64,000 nucleotides of DNA, taken from Mesaphorura yosii (taxonomy: Eukaryota; Arthropoda; Collembola; Poduromorpha; Tullbergiidae). Below are positions 12,101 through 22,659 of the stretch, in pieces (the stretch's first letter is position 1; each line of letters starts with the position of its first letter). The stretch lies in the NCBI GenBank assembly GCA_009869945.1, contig WIXG01000326.1:24317-88316 (forward strand). Direction: 5' to 3'. The translations under genes and the position numbers were made by a program. The notes under the pieces are model-generated. The model searched no databases. It was not told where the DNA came from and worked only from the letters and a program-made list of their open reading frames with translations.

Positions 12101-13531
12101 CCCCGCGACACTCCTGTCACATAAAAATTATTTAAATACATTTTAAGGTATTTAAAATAGGAAAATAAAATATACAAGCGGATCTCCATCACCATGCATA
12201 GATAGTCAGAAGAGAGGAATGCGCAGAAATTAAGAATACCTGTTTCCCGGTGTCTGATCACACGGACCTCCTTTGCAGAAACACTGCACGTTGCGATGTC
12301 TTGCATAATCTTATCACGCATAATAGCGAAAAAGAGAATTTGAATTTCATTGCCGTCAACACTTTACCCCTTTCAGAGAAATATTCCATCATAGAATGTC
12401 TTACATCATTTTCAGTCACATGCAGAGGCAGACCACGCACCATAATTGTACTGTTTGGCTGCTGATGCCGGGAAGACGACGATCTTTCATAATCACTGTT
12501 GAATTGAAATTTGTAATTAATTGCAATTGTAAGTAGGAAAATTAAGAATAAGTATTTTCAAGTGTAGCGTGGCAACCCGAATGCCGGAGTCGAGTCAAGT
12601 CCCGACAGGTTACCCCAGTAAGCCGTACCTGTCATCACTGTAACTGGACCTTTCTCCACTCCTCCGTCTCCGTCGGTGGTGCGAATGCCGATATCGTCTG
12701 GATCTGGACCGTGATCGAGACCGTAAACGAGACCGAGAACCGGAACGAGATCGTGATCGAGAATGTGATCGTGACGATGCCTCATCTGCCCTCCTGTCTC
12801 GGGAAGGCGATGGCGAAGCACGGTGACGGCGCCGGTGACTCCTCCTCCTCTCCAAATGTCTATCACCGTCGTCCTCTGCTGCTCGTCGGGGGTCGTCGTC
12901 AGACCGACTCCTTGCAACAAGATGAGATTTGTTTCGATGGGTAATCAAATCAATATAGCACAACAAATATTTCACATACGCTTCAAGCGCACGCGCCGAG
13001 ATGAAATTTACTAATTTACCTGTAGGCTCCCCGGTTATGGCCGTACTCCGTGTGGTTACTTTGATATTCGTCCGATGAATTTGAGTCAGAGTAGGAATTC
13101 TTGGTGCTACCGCGCCTGGAATTGTCGAAATTCGATTCTGCTGCATTCTCTAATCTGTAATCGGAGTCGTCCTCCAGGCGCCGCTTGTCTCCACCACCAC
13201 GCCGTTGTCTCTGCGGCTGCCCGTGCGGTGGGCGTTCATCAGGATCAATGGCTTCTGGATGGTATCCGTCGGTCTGCGGCCTTGTCTCTTTGCCAGCAGA
13301 AGCAGCAACTTCGTTCTTGTCGTAATATTCATATTCATTGTTGTGATCGCCGTAGTATTCTTCTTCTGGCAGCTTTTCCCTGCCCCGACCCCAGGCATGA
13401 CTGGTATTGGCACGGGCACGAGAGGAGGACACCCTATCGGACGACTCCCCTCGGTTGTTGCTGTAGGCTCTCGCACCCGACGACTCATTTCGGCGGTGGT
13501 AAGGCGCTGCCTGCTCCTCCTCATCGCTCAT
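9122..13531 (-). CDS. RBM5/RBM10-type RNA-binding splicing regulator
   Basis: Eighteen coding exons on the minus strand sum exactly to 943 residues: 13531-13020, 12910-12629, 12495-12368, 12299-12240, 12113-12040, 11950-11837, 11759-11657, 11568-11338, 11248-11115, 11029-10907, 10837-10754, 10652-10592, 10505-10339, 10252-10094, 10020-9884, 9787-9622, 9554-9381 and 9244-9122. Domain order: acidic/Arg N-terminus; RS-rich segment about 172-265; RRM1 (TIMVRGLPL, SRGFAFVEF) about 284-365; RanBP2-type zinc finger with Cys388, 391, 402 and 405; RRM2 from about 426 (VVLRNLDGL); C2H2 finger at 775-798 (CLLC, then H791 and H798); G-patch from about 873 (DNIGNKLLKKMGW). This is the RBM5/RBM10 order, a nuclear alternative-splicing factor of spliceosomal A/B complexes. 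The OCRE tyrosine repeat normally found between RRM2 and the C2H2 finger is not recognisable. RBM5 and RBM10 probably share this single arthropod orthologue. Confidence 0.9.
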
Positions 13532-13629
13532 GCTATCAACAACTGAACAAGAAGATACGAATGAGATTCTGAATTGCACGCATGGTTTGGTTTGTACAAA
13601 GATTTCAGAAGCAGGCAAGGGAACTTACG
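13532..13629 (-). other. 5' UTR intron of the RBM gene
   Basis: The first coding exon extends upstream to an acceptor (tcttgttcag) so that its 5' end is at 13542, 11 bases before the ATG at 13531. A good donor (GTAAGT, minus strand, 13628-13623) lies about 80 bases further up, placing the end of a noncoding first exon at 13629. A longer frame starting at 13618 would run through this intron and is therefore not used as the protein start. Confidence 0.6.
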
Positions 13630-14533
13630 CCCAACAACTTCGTCAGCGCCCCGCACGAGTTTGTGTTTGTGTTTTGCGATAAGGACAGAAATTAATTTTA
13701 AGCGATTCCAATTGTTTTAATCGCTGCCAGAATAACGCGAGCGATTTTTCGACTTGGGGAATTATAAATTTACAAGTGAATTGACGCTGTTTAGCGTCAT
13801 CGCTAACACATCACATCGCACCGTTCGGCTCTTCAAGGTCGACTCGTCCTCAGTGAAAACGCGAAACTTCACTCGGAAAGACTCGGCTTGAAATGGTTGA
13901 AACTGTTAAATGCATCTCATGAATTTGCAAGAGTTCAACAGAGTTTCCATTTCACAAGCTACAGTTTCTCTCTGCAGATTTTACTTTTTGACGGCTCGTC
14001 GCTCGCTCGTGGCTCGTCAACTCGTAATTAGGCCAAAATTAGGTTTTGTAGGTCTTTCTTGCATTGCAGTAAAATGCGACCTGAGTTATGGTTTTAGAAC
14101 TCTCTTTTATTAATTAAAGCATCCGAGAAATGAGTGCAAAAAAGTGGAATTGTCGGGTTTTGTGAGTAGGGACTTTTGATCCATTCAAATTGGTGGGATC
14201 TTCGCATCAAGTCAAGCCAAGTCAGGCTTCTACGATTGTGATTTAATTCTGGAGTTAATTAGCACCTGTGCTTTTTATTGCAGTGATACTACGCAAAAGA
14301 TAACGTGCTTTTGCTAGAAATGATGCAGACAGCAGCTGTGCTGTAGCCAAATAATTCTACAATTAAGCGTATGGGATCACAAGAATAGACTGATTAAATG
14401 TTCCATCCTCCGGGCAAAGTGCTGTTGGTTTCCTAAAGGAGGTTTTAGTTCGGTTAAGAGAGTGACCTTCTCATAATGGTCAATTTGTACTTCGTCGGGC
14501 TGAAATCTCGCATGGTAGAGGAGCATCGACAAA
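13630..14533. promoter_or_regulatory. Divergent promoter region of the RBM gene and DENND6
   Basis: About 0.9 kb between the noncoding first exon of the RBM gene and the DENND6 start codon. Both promoters should lie here. No TATA box was convincing, as expected for broadly expressed genes. The 61-codon open frame at 14562-14377 on the minus strand is not supported as a gene. Confidence 0.45.
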
Positions 14534-16883
14534 ATGCAGACGCGATTTGCTGAGACAAGCAACCTCTCGCTTAACAGATTGCCCTGGGAAAAATTTCGAG
14601 AATGGATTCATTGCATCGCAATTGTCACCTTTGATCTTGAACTTGGCCAAACTCTAGAGGTAGGTCGCACTCGTATTTAAGTAATTTCATGCTAATTTTG
14701 GCTTGGACGCAATGTTATCAGCTGTATCTCTCTCTCTTTCAAAGGTTGTCCTTCCGCACCACGTCAGACTGACTGAGGAAGAAAAGACAAACATTTGCTA
14801 CCTGGCATTTCCCGACTCCAACTCAGGATGCATGGGAGACACGCAGTTTCATTTCCGGATTCGTCACAATCCGACCAAGACGGATCTGATCAGCTCCTCC
14901 TTGACTACCATCTACAATTGTAAATGCCCTCCTGCGCTACAAATAAATCACAAGTTTATGAATGGGTACGTCTACTTCCGCCAAGTGAAAGACTCGTCTC
15001 TCAGAAGAGGATATTTTCAAAAGGTATCACGATAGCAGTCACAAAATTGACAGATTTTATTGAGCAAATTAATTCATAATTTATTTATATATTATATTAA
15101 TTTGGAATGAATTGCAGTCTGTGGTGATACTCTCGAAACTACCATTTATCAACCTGTTTCAACAAGCGCTGGCTAAGATTGCGCCTGCGTATTTCCTGCA
15201 TGGAGCTGAAATACTAGAATCAGTTTGCAAAAGCATCTATCAGTGGCCAACGCCAATTCCTGGGGAGTTACTCAATCTGCCTCTGCTCGATGAAGTTTTC
15301 CAGGTAAGAAACGCAATTAAGAATTAGGAACACAGTTCATCTGTATTCAGGATAATTAATCAAATTTTACTTCTGTAGATTTTAATTCCTTCTGGTGGAT
15401 GCGTCCGTCCCAATGGATCTCCTGTAAAATCGAAACCTCAAATCAGATCTGCTGCTAGCCTTCCTCAGCCAACTGTGATATCGTCCGTTCATGAGCCGGA
15501 TCTGTTTCAGTACCTCAGACCAGTCCTCTCCCACGTGCATCTCCTCTGGGAATTAATCCTGACGGCGGAGCCGCTCGTCGTCATGTCCTCGGTTCCTGAA
15601 GTCTGCTCCAATACCGTCAATGCTCTCGTCAAGTAATGCCCCATCATGCCTGACCTTTTCTTAATTGCTGGACATTGCGTAATTCCGTAATTTTCTATTT
15701 CCCAACAGCATGATATTTCCCGTGCGATTCTGCGGGGATTTTCGCCCTTACTTTACGATTCACGACACGGACTTCAAAGACTACACGCTGAAATCGACGT
15801 CTCCTCCGCCTGTAATACTCGGGGTCACCAACCCGTTCTTTGCTAAAACTCTGCAGCACTGGCCTCACATTATTCGCATGGGAAACAATCCGGGTAGGAA
15901 ACCCTATCATAATTCCGTAATTCATTAATGAAGGACGGCTGTTGAAACTACTCCTTGCTCCTGTCAGATGAAAGCACTGGCAAAGTGAAGAAGGCCAACA
16001 ATATCAAACTGCTGGACTCGGAGCCGGGAGTCTACACAAGCTACAAGTAAGGAAGCTGAGAAATTTGACTCAGAAATCGTCGAAATAATTATTAATTATT
16101 CATCCGGAACCTTATTAGACCGTTCCTCCAAAAGGACAAAACCTTGCTCAAGAAAATTGTGATTGGAATGCAATCTCAGCGACCAGGCGAAGTTCAGACG
16201 GCTATTCTTCGCCGATACCTGCACGAACTGACCGAAAGCTTCATGATTCCATTGGAGCGATACTTGGCGAGCCTGATGCCTCTGCACAAGAACATCAGCC
16301 CCTGCAAGGTGCGTGAGAGCGATATTTAGATATTTGCACCAGACTGCCCGAGAAGCATTGACCCATTTGGAATTTGGCAATATATTCATGCAGGCAACTC
16401 CTCTCCCGAAGCCGTTCAACCCGGACGACTTTTTGGCAACGCTGGACGCATCCGGGCCTCAGCTGACGACGGGTGTTCGAGGCGAATGGAGCGGACTCTA
16501 CAAACGCTTTTTTCGCTCTCTGAATTTTTCAGAATGGTACAACTTGAGATACAAAGAAGCTGCCGACAAGTTGAAGGCTCTTCACTTGGAAGTCATCGCA
16601 GAAACGGTGAGAAGAACCTTTTGACATTGTTTTGGGAACTTTTGGAGCCAGACCTTATCGCGGATGTTTTAATTCCGTCTGTGAAATCTTGCAGGACGTT
16701 CAGACGTGGATTTCTGGAAGAGATGAAGTGGAAGTTGTCGACTTGGTTCTTCGTCTCCGAGAACAAATTTGCCAGACTCATTTGCCAATTTCTGAGACCA
16801 CAAGAAACAAGCTGCAGAATCACGTCGAGTCGATTCTCCAGACGCTTCCCGACGACCTGCAGGCAGTTCTCAACCTGAGCTAA
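14534..16883 (+). CDS. DENND6: DENN domain-containing protein 6
   Basis: Nine exons: 14534-14659, 14745-15023, 15118-15303, 15379-15632, 15709-15893, 15968-16046, 16119-16308, 16394-16606 and 16695-16883 (TAA), 566 residues; human DENND6A has 608. Near-diagnostic matches are [84 protein letters not shown] and [21 protein letters not shown]6 proteins are guanine nucleotide exchange factors for Rab14 (and Rab4/Rab11) on recycling endosomes, affecting cadherin turnover. Start 14534 was chosen because an in-frame TAG lies at 14516-14518, so no upstream start is available in this exon. The N-terminal low-complexity leader of the vertebrate protein is therefore shortened to about 17 residues. Confidence 0.93.
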
Positions 16884-17145
16884 TTAGACGGTGTGGCGTG
16901 TGTTTTGGCTCTCACGGAACCGGAGAACCTCTTTTGTCTGCCTCCCTCGGCGTCTCATTCTCCGCTTTTCCGCTTAAACTCGAATGAATTGCTGAACATG
17001 GATCTTAACTCATGATATTGATACCGTGATTTTTAACCTTGACTTGCTTTGATATCCTGCGCACTGCGATGTGTGCCCGACATCCTCCTAAAATTCAGCA
17101 CGTATTCAAATACATATTTTTGTGTCCTAAAACGAGAATCGATCG

Positions 17146-17151
17146 AATAAA
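17146..17151 (+). terminator. Polyadenylation signal of DENND6
   Basis: AATAAA about 260 bases after the DENND6 stop codon, the first such hexamer on the coding strand downstream. It implies a 3' UTR of roughly 280 bases. Confidence 0.5.
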
Positions 17152-17559
17152 GAATTTTAATTTCGAAAAGTCTTGCAGTCTGCCTTATTGCGCCGTTGTC
17201 CGTACCTTCGGCTTGAGGTCAAGGTCAAATTCGACCCCGGAAAACCGCAAGAGAAAAGGTGGACCCGTTGCAATAGTCGGATGAAATTCGAAGAATACTT
17301 AAAGCGAAGTTTGCCAGTCTCGTATTCTCATATCAGGTCTCACAAACGCCGTTAAAATCGATATTTTTCTCAAAAGTAATGACGCCACAATAGTACAGGT
17401 TTCTCCCAACAGCTGGTTGAGCTCAATTGCACATTGCATTTTTACACAAATGTTACTTTGCAACAATTAAAATTGCCATTCATTGCTTCCAACCCGGCAC
17501 AAGGAAAAAGAGGTCAGACAACACATCTTGTTATCGTCCAGTTGTTTGCCTCGGTTTGC

Positions 17560-17778
17560 AGGGTATTCTGCTCCAGTGTAATCGACCAGGAACCATCCCC
17601 GAGAGGAAGCCATGGGAGACAGGAAGGGACTGCTCCTCCGTCCTCCCCCCCCCAGGCACCAAAATGCTACAAACATGCGTTGCAGGATACAAGTCGGCGG
17701 GAGTCTCCTTCTCGGAGATGACTTGTGGACACGAGGGGAACTGGATGCGGAGGAGGCTCCTGACTTGCCTTCCATAGT
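17560..17778 (+). pseudogene. Broken sushi-like domain fragment of a modular serine protease
   Basis: After a good acceptor (ggtttgcag, ending 17561) an open frame reads a sushi/CCP-like module and then hits a TAG stop at 17776-17778. Its cysteine pattern and key motifs (LPPPGTKMLQTC, VAGYKSAGVSF, EMTCGHEGNW, LLTCLP) match the module before the protease domain of the gene at 19995-22526 (MRLSCRPQYKS, TEWNCGADGEW, LSCIPECG). In that gene the next residues are ECG and the catalytic domain; here the frame ends exactly at the equivalent of CLP. No LDLa module or catalytic domain is seen on either side. It lies in opposite orientation to the intact gene, so it looks like the relic of an inverted duplicate. 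A short secreted protein is an alternative, but no signal peptide was found. Confidence 0.55.
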
Positions 17779-17820
17779 GCGGAGTCCCGACTTTTGAACA
17801 AAAAGTAACACAATGCTCGT

Positions 17821-18645
17821 TTATTGCCGAACTTTAGAATTTGCGTTTTTGAGGAAATAAGGAGCAAAGAAGTAAGAGAGTGCCGGTACGAATGATCTGT
17901 CCTGTTCTAATATTCTGATGATGTACGGGGGCGCGAGGTTCTTGAATGTCCACGCGAAGATCCGCCTGAGGTTTCTCCTGGCCACTGTGTAGGCGACGTC
18001 GGAGAGGAGATGCGCACGACGCAAATGCGGCAGGTCGATCTCCAAGTCACTATATGTCCCCGTCCACGTCATCCGAATCGGACGCACTGTCTGCCCTTCC
18101 ACGCGATAGAAAATCATGTGGTTGACCTTGAGGTTGGTGAGTCTGACGAGCATCCTTCCCTCCGACTCCAAACGAACACCACCACGTCGTCGCACCGCGT
18201 ACGTGTATCGCATGTCCATTTGGAATTCAGGAGTGTCAAACTGCAACTTCACACTCGGCTCAGTCGTGTTGATGGTCGCATGCGCTCGACTGTACTTGGA
18301 TATTCCTCGGGCCTCAATCTCATGGAACACAAACTGAATAGGAGAACGACGCAGGGCCTCCGCCTCCGCATCGGGCGGCCACACGACAATCTGGTCAATG
18401 CGGAGCGGATCCAAAGGGCCCACACCCAAACGAGGAATCCCATGCGAAAACACTCGACGCAAATCTTCCAATGCAAGTTGAATACAGTCGTTCAGAACCG
18501 AGTCTGGAACTCCCACCGGACAGTCCCGAAGTCCCTCAAAGTCCTCCTCATCGCCTCCACTCCTACCAACCTTTCCCAAGGCAGCATGGGGGACACAGGA
18601 AAACAAAAGGAACACTCGCACCACGAACTGAGCAACTTCTTGCAT
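17821..18645 (-). CDS. Takeout/JHBP-like secreted lipid-binding protein, copy 1
   Basis: A single uninterrupted frame of 274 residues (stop TAA at 17823-17821, overlapping an AATAAA). Residues 1-24 form a signal peptide ending near AALG. Two N-terminal cysteines (LRDCPVGVPDSVLNDCIQ) form the disulfide typical of the JHBP/takeout (DUF233) fold, followed by the motif GIPRLGVGPLDPLRID, FHEIEARGIS and a C-terminal helix around RRIFAWTFKNL. Such proteins carry small hydrophobic ligands in haemolymph or chemosensory and epidermal fluids. The neighbouring minus-strand paralogue at 18919-19791 shares the same layout (GIPDLGLVPLDPLNV, FKWTFTNLVPP, SFIPAISHFFAPYF) but has one intron, so this copy is intronless. 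An AACCGGTT site lies 176 bases upstream of the start. Ligand unknown. Confidence 0.75.
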   Translation of the reverse strand: MQEVAQFVVRVFLLFSCVPHAALGKVGRSGGDEEDFEGLRDCPVGVPDSVLNDCIQLALEDLRRVFSHGIPRLGVGPLDPLRIDQIVVWPPDAEAEALRRSPIQFVFHEIEARGISKYSRAHATINTTEPSVKLQFDTPEFQMDMRYTYAVRRRGGVRLESEGRMLVRLTNLKVNHMIFYRVEGQTVRPIRMTWTGTYSDLEIDLPHLRRAHLLSDVAYTVARRNLRRIFAWTFKNLAPPYIIRILEQDRSFVPALSYFFAPYFLKNANSKVRQ

Positions 18646-18820
18646 TCTGCGACTTTGTAGATGGTGATATGACTGTGGCTGTGGAGTGGAATCGCATCTC
18701 GTCTCTTTGCACTGCGTGTCTCGTGTGCAGGATTCATGAAGTCATGGACAAGAAGATGCAAACTAAAGTCCTGGACCGTAACATTTGCAAATACGCATAA
18801 ATAAAGAGGCGAACTGACCA

Positions 18821-18828
18821 AACCGGTT
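18821..18828. promoter_or_regulatory. AACCGGTT palindrome (Grainyhead-type) upstream of takeout copy 1
   Basis: Perfect eight-base palindrome in the context CCAAACCGGTTCTTC, 176 bases before the minus-strand ATG at 18645. AACCGGTT is the established core of Grainyhead/CP2-family binding sites. A TCAGTT initiator-like word and an AT-rich TTATTTATG follow directly on the minus strand. The site is seen; binding is inferred. Confidence 0.5.
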
Positions 18829-18918
18829 CTTCACTCCAGACACTGAACACTGGGGCTAGCAGCCCAGCTGTTTGCTTCTCATAAGGACAACGTGTGAGCC
18901 CAGATATTCGACAATGAT

Positions 18919-19791
18919 TTAATTTTGCACAAAGTATGGAGCAAAGAAGTGGGAAATGGCGGGAATAAACGACTCGTGTTGTTCGATGACTCTGCCGACG
19001 TGTGGCGGGACGAGGTTGGTGAATGTCCATTTGAATATTCTCGTGAGGCTCGTCTTCGCCAGCGTCAGCGTCAGGCTGCCCAGCACCCCCGACCGACGCA
19101 CTTCAGGAATATCCAGCTCCACGTCATCGTATGCCCCTGCCCACGTCACACGAATAGGTCGCAGGGTGGGGCCACCAAACTCCGCAATGTCAACGCGGAA
19201 GTAAATGGTGTAGATTGTGCTGAAATTGATCAGTCGGATCAAGACTTGACCCTCTTGGGAGACACGAACCGCACGAGCTGTACCTCCTACTGTAATCCTG
19301 TCAACCATTCCACCAAAACAAGATTAAATTAGTTTGCATTTGCATTCTAAAAATACACTATCTATAATTTGTAAATCGTACCTGAAGGCCGTTCGAATGT
19401 GAAACTCGGGAAACTGGAAGCCTAACTTGAGAGTCTTTGCTTTCCTGTCCAACGTCACGTTCCCTTGAGTGAAATTCGCAATCCCAGGCGCCACGATATC
19501 ATGGAAGTCGAACTGGACGGGCGAATCGCGCCGGATGTCGGCGATTGCCTGAGGTGGCCACACGCCAATCTCCGCAACATTCAGAGGATCCAGCGGGACA
19601 AGGCCGAGGTCGGGAATGCCCTCCTCAAAGTACGAACGCAGATCGTCCAACGCCCCCTGAAGACACTCGTTCAGAGCTTCATCGGTGACACCCGGCCCAG
19701 AGGGACAATCACGGAGCCCGTGCAGTGCAGACCTTGCCACCTCTACTCCACCCGCAAACAGCAACAACAAAATGAGAGCGAACGACTGCAT
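18919..19791 (-). CDS. Takeout/JHBP-like secreted lipid-binding protein, copy 2
   Basis: Two exons, 19791-19382 and 19297-18919 (TAA), 262 residues. The intron is phase 2 and joins HIRTAF to RITVGGTARAV. The signal peptide is MQSFALILLLLFAGGVEVARSA, followed by the conserved cysteine pair (LRDCPSG and LNECLQ), GIPDLGLVPLDPLNV and the C-terminal RIFKWTFTNLVPP / FIPAISHFFAPYF block. It is a tandem paralogue of the gene at 17821-18645 in the same orientation, with clear but diverged similarity over the whole length. An AACCGGTT palindrome lies 113 bases upstream. A separate minus-strand ATG at 19886 opens an overlapping upstream frame of 47 codons in a different phase. A haemolymph carrier role is inferred from the family. 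Confidence 0.78.
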
Positions 19792-19903
19792 GCTTCTGCT
19801 TGGCTGCGAGTGTGGTCTATCGCACTAGAATCACAACAGAGCACGAGTCCAGCCACAGCTACGACAAAGCGGAAAACTCGTGCCATAATTCACAACATTT
19901 CAA

Positions 19904-19911
19904 AACCGGTT
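19904..19911. promoter_or_regulatory. AACCGGTT palindrome (Grainyhead-type) upstream of takeout copy 2
   Basis: In the context CAAAACCGGTTTCTC, 113 bases before the start codon at 19791. The flanks (AAACCGGTTYYTY) resemble those of the sites at 18821 and 22685. Confidence 0.5.
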
Positions 19912-19994
19912 TCTCGTAGAACTTGATTCCGAGTGTTGCTAATTTGTAACTTATCTTTATATCAACACCTTGTCTTGTTTGGATTAAACTGGAG

Positions 19995-22526
19995 TTATTC
20001 TATGGAGAGTATTTCTTGGATCCATTCTTTGAAGGCCGCGACCCTTGTGAAGATGGAGTACCTGTTGTAGTCGCATCGGTGTCCGTTAACCACCTGCCCA
20101 TGACTCACGATACCCTGCACGTAAAACAGTTTGCGGATGCCCTCCTCCTGAAACAGAAGCCCCGAGCCGGAGTCTCCGTTGCACACCCCCACCCCCGTCG
20201 TGTGACCCGCACAGATCTGCGACCACGAGGGGAAAGTGTCCAACACTTTGTAGCAGTCCCGAAGTGACACCACGGGAAGGGTCACACTCCGCACGTTGTC
20301 ACTAAGATGAAACTGGTCATTGGTCTCGAAACCAACGACCACGCCCAACCCACCGGGACTCGTTTGATAACGTTCAATCTGGTCACTCTCCCGCCCTGGT
20401 ACGGGATAGCACGCAGGGTACAGGGACTCAGTCATTCGCACCCTCCCCTTCGTCTTGACGATGGCGATGTCAGCCTCAAAGGTCACCGCGTTGTACAGCT
20501 CCTGCACGTGCACGGACTCCACCTCCACAACTTGGGAATTCTTCTCGTAGTCCGTACTGGTGGGGTTGAGGGCAATACGAAACTTCCTTGCGTCCACAGC
20601 CACGCCTTTCGCCGTCGACACGCAGTGCGCGGCAGTGAGCAACGCGTTGGCGCCGATCAACGTCGCCCCGCAAATGTACACGAAATCTACAGACTCATTC
20701 TCCGATCTAAAGAGCCCCGCACCCCACGGCCAATTCGAAGTTGAGATTTCTGTCCCATTCACTATCTGTGGATTCAAAGTCGGTTTCGGAATCCCACACT
20801 CAGGAATGCAGGACAAAGCGCGAAGGGCATTGGATCTCCGAGTCGGACTCCACTCGCCGTCAGCCCCGCAATTCCACTCCGTAAATGCCACTCCCGTCAG
20901 AGATTTGTATTGGGGGCGGCACGAGAGCCGCATCGTGACATCAGGCGCCTGCCTACCATTGCAATCGCTGGACGACCCCCCACTGGGGCTTCTGCATTCG
21001 ACGTGAATGCCTTCTGTGTGACTGTGGCCATAACTCTGACCAAACCACTCCGAGAAAGAGGCACAGCTAGCAGGAAGTTGCAAGTCCGGAGCGGAAGGCA
21101 GGGTGGTAACCGGTTCCGCTTCTACCAACCCAGACGAGGGGAACTGAATGGTGAGAACTGAATCCTCGACAGATTTCGACGGAAGTGATGCAGGTTCAGA
21201 TTTAGGCGCCGATGTAGGCGGAGGAGTCGCAGTTGGAGCTTCTGTGACTTGTCGGTTGCTGTAGCCACGAGCGTTGCTGAATCTTTCGAATTTTCCTTCG
21301 AGAAACGTGTCCGGGCCCAGCTGGACCTTCCATTGTCCTCTTCTGCTGGCACTTCTGGTGCACAGCTCCCTTCTTTCGTTCTTCTCGGAGCCCAAGCCTG
21401 TATCCCATGCCTGGCAAAATTCGGGATTTTCGTCAGAGCCGCCATCACTCGAGCAATTCGCTTGTCCATCGCACAACAGGGCGATTGGTATCCGCTGCCC
21501 GTCCATGCACGTGTACTCTCGTCCGCCGTTCCGAATGTTGGAGTGTATCCAAACCAGGGACGGTTTCACAGTCGCCACAAGAGAAATGAAGTGTGAATAT
21601 CGCTTGGTGCATCCGTAGGATTTGCTGACGAGTCCCGTCAAATGCCACGCTCGGTGCTGCCACGAAGAGAACACAGAACCCACTAGAAACGAGTTGTCGA
21701 AATTCGGTTCTTTGGAGTTCTCCTCTAGCGGGCAAGGTGGACCGCCATCCATTAGTTGCTCCGGAGGGGAGGCTGGCGTGCTTTCGGAGGCGAGACAGTT
21801 GGCTTCGCACAGGTCCCCTCTCTTCAGTTTGTAGTCGACGGTGTAGAGCGAGTAGTTGGCCCAGTAACGAAATCCCGACAGTCGTGTCCAAGTTCTTGCA
21901 AAGGCCTTGAAGTCTACACTGTCACTCACATCGTTCCCCTCATTTGGCGACTGGACACAAATGGGCCGCACTTTGGTCGAGAATGCAATTCTTGACTTGA
22001 GCTGAACAACAGCGAAATCGTAGTCAGAGTGCTCCAATGAAGAACGCGGATGAGGACGAATGTACGACACTTCAAGAATTTGTGTGAATTCATCAGGGTC
22101 GAATGACCTCCGGTTGGACATTCCCACACCCACAAGCACGCTCTGCGGACTCAGGCAATGCATTTCGTGCCTGGACTCCCAAAACTGACTTCCTCCTGCA
22201 ATGAAATTAAAGTAAAACTTCAATTACAACTTGAATAATTCGACTGACTGAGAAATTGTGCCAAGTTATCATGTCGTGTACTCACTTGTGAGGACAGTAG
22301 ACGGCCCCACGATGACACCGCCAATCCACGCCATGTGCACTCCGCCGCTGGAGTTGCTGCTGAGGAATAGCAGTGCCGTCCATGGTGCCCGCAGACGCTC
22401 CTCGCCTCGGTCACCGCGCAGACTCGTCCCACACGCAAACTCTTCCGACTCCTCTTGCTCCGATTCCACACAAACTGCCAACAACGCCAACAAAATGAAT
22501 TTACCCGAGCTATTCGCCCAATACAT
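19995..22526 (-). CDS. modSP/HP14-like modular serine protease with an extra N-terminal pseudo-protease domain
   Basis: Two exons, 22526-22286 and 22195-19995 (TAA), 813 residues. A signal peptide (FILLALLAVCVES) is followed by a trypsin-like domain at about 30-300 that looks dead. Where TAAHC is expected it reads VLTRGSQFW, it keeps SDYDFAVVQL (Asp140), and no GDSGGP motif is found. Next come an LDLa module (Cys310-Cys341, with DGGSDE), a Pro/Thr/Ser linker at about 397-455, and a sushi-like module at about 481-543 ending SCIPECG. Last is an active trypsin domain starting IVNG at 558, with His604 (LLTAAHC), Asp656 (FEADIAIVK) and Ser756 (CNGDSGSG). Glycine at the chymotrypsin-189 position and a non-basic cleavage site (NPQ/IVNG) fit the self-activating initiator proteases modSP/HP14 of the Toll and melanization cascades. 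The leading pseudo-protease is unusual for that family. Confidence 0.8.
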
Positions 22527-22659
22527 TTGGATTCAGATCGTCTGTCCAGATTCCACTTTACTTAAGCCATGATCACAACCACTAATCCAATCCTGTCCGT
22601 TTGAATTGCTCTATCAAGCTGGGCTCTGGTCCCCAATCCTGGAAAAGCTCCACATCAAC

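Noticed and set aside
13532-13618. Upstream N-terminal extension of the RBM protein
   Set aside because: A strong acceptor at 13543-13544 and donor at 13623-13628 mark this as a 5' UTR intron.
17640-17655. C10 homopolymer here and at about 24081 as a shared insertion mark
   Set aside because: The flanks are unrelated; simple homopolymer slippage is enough.
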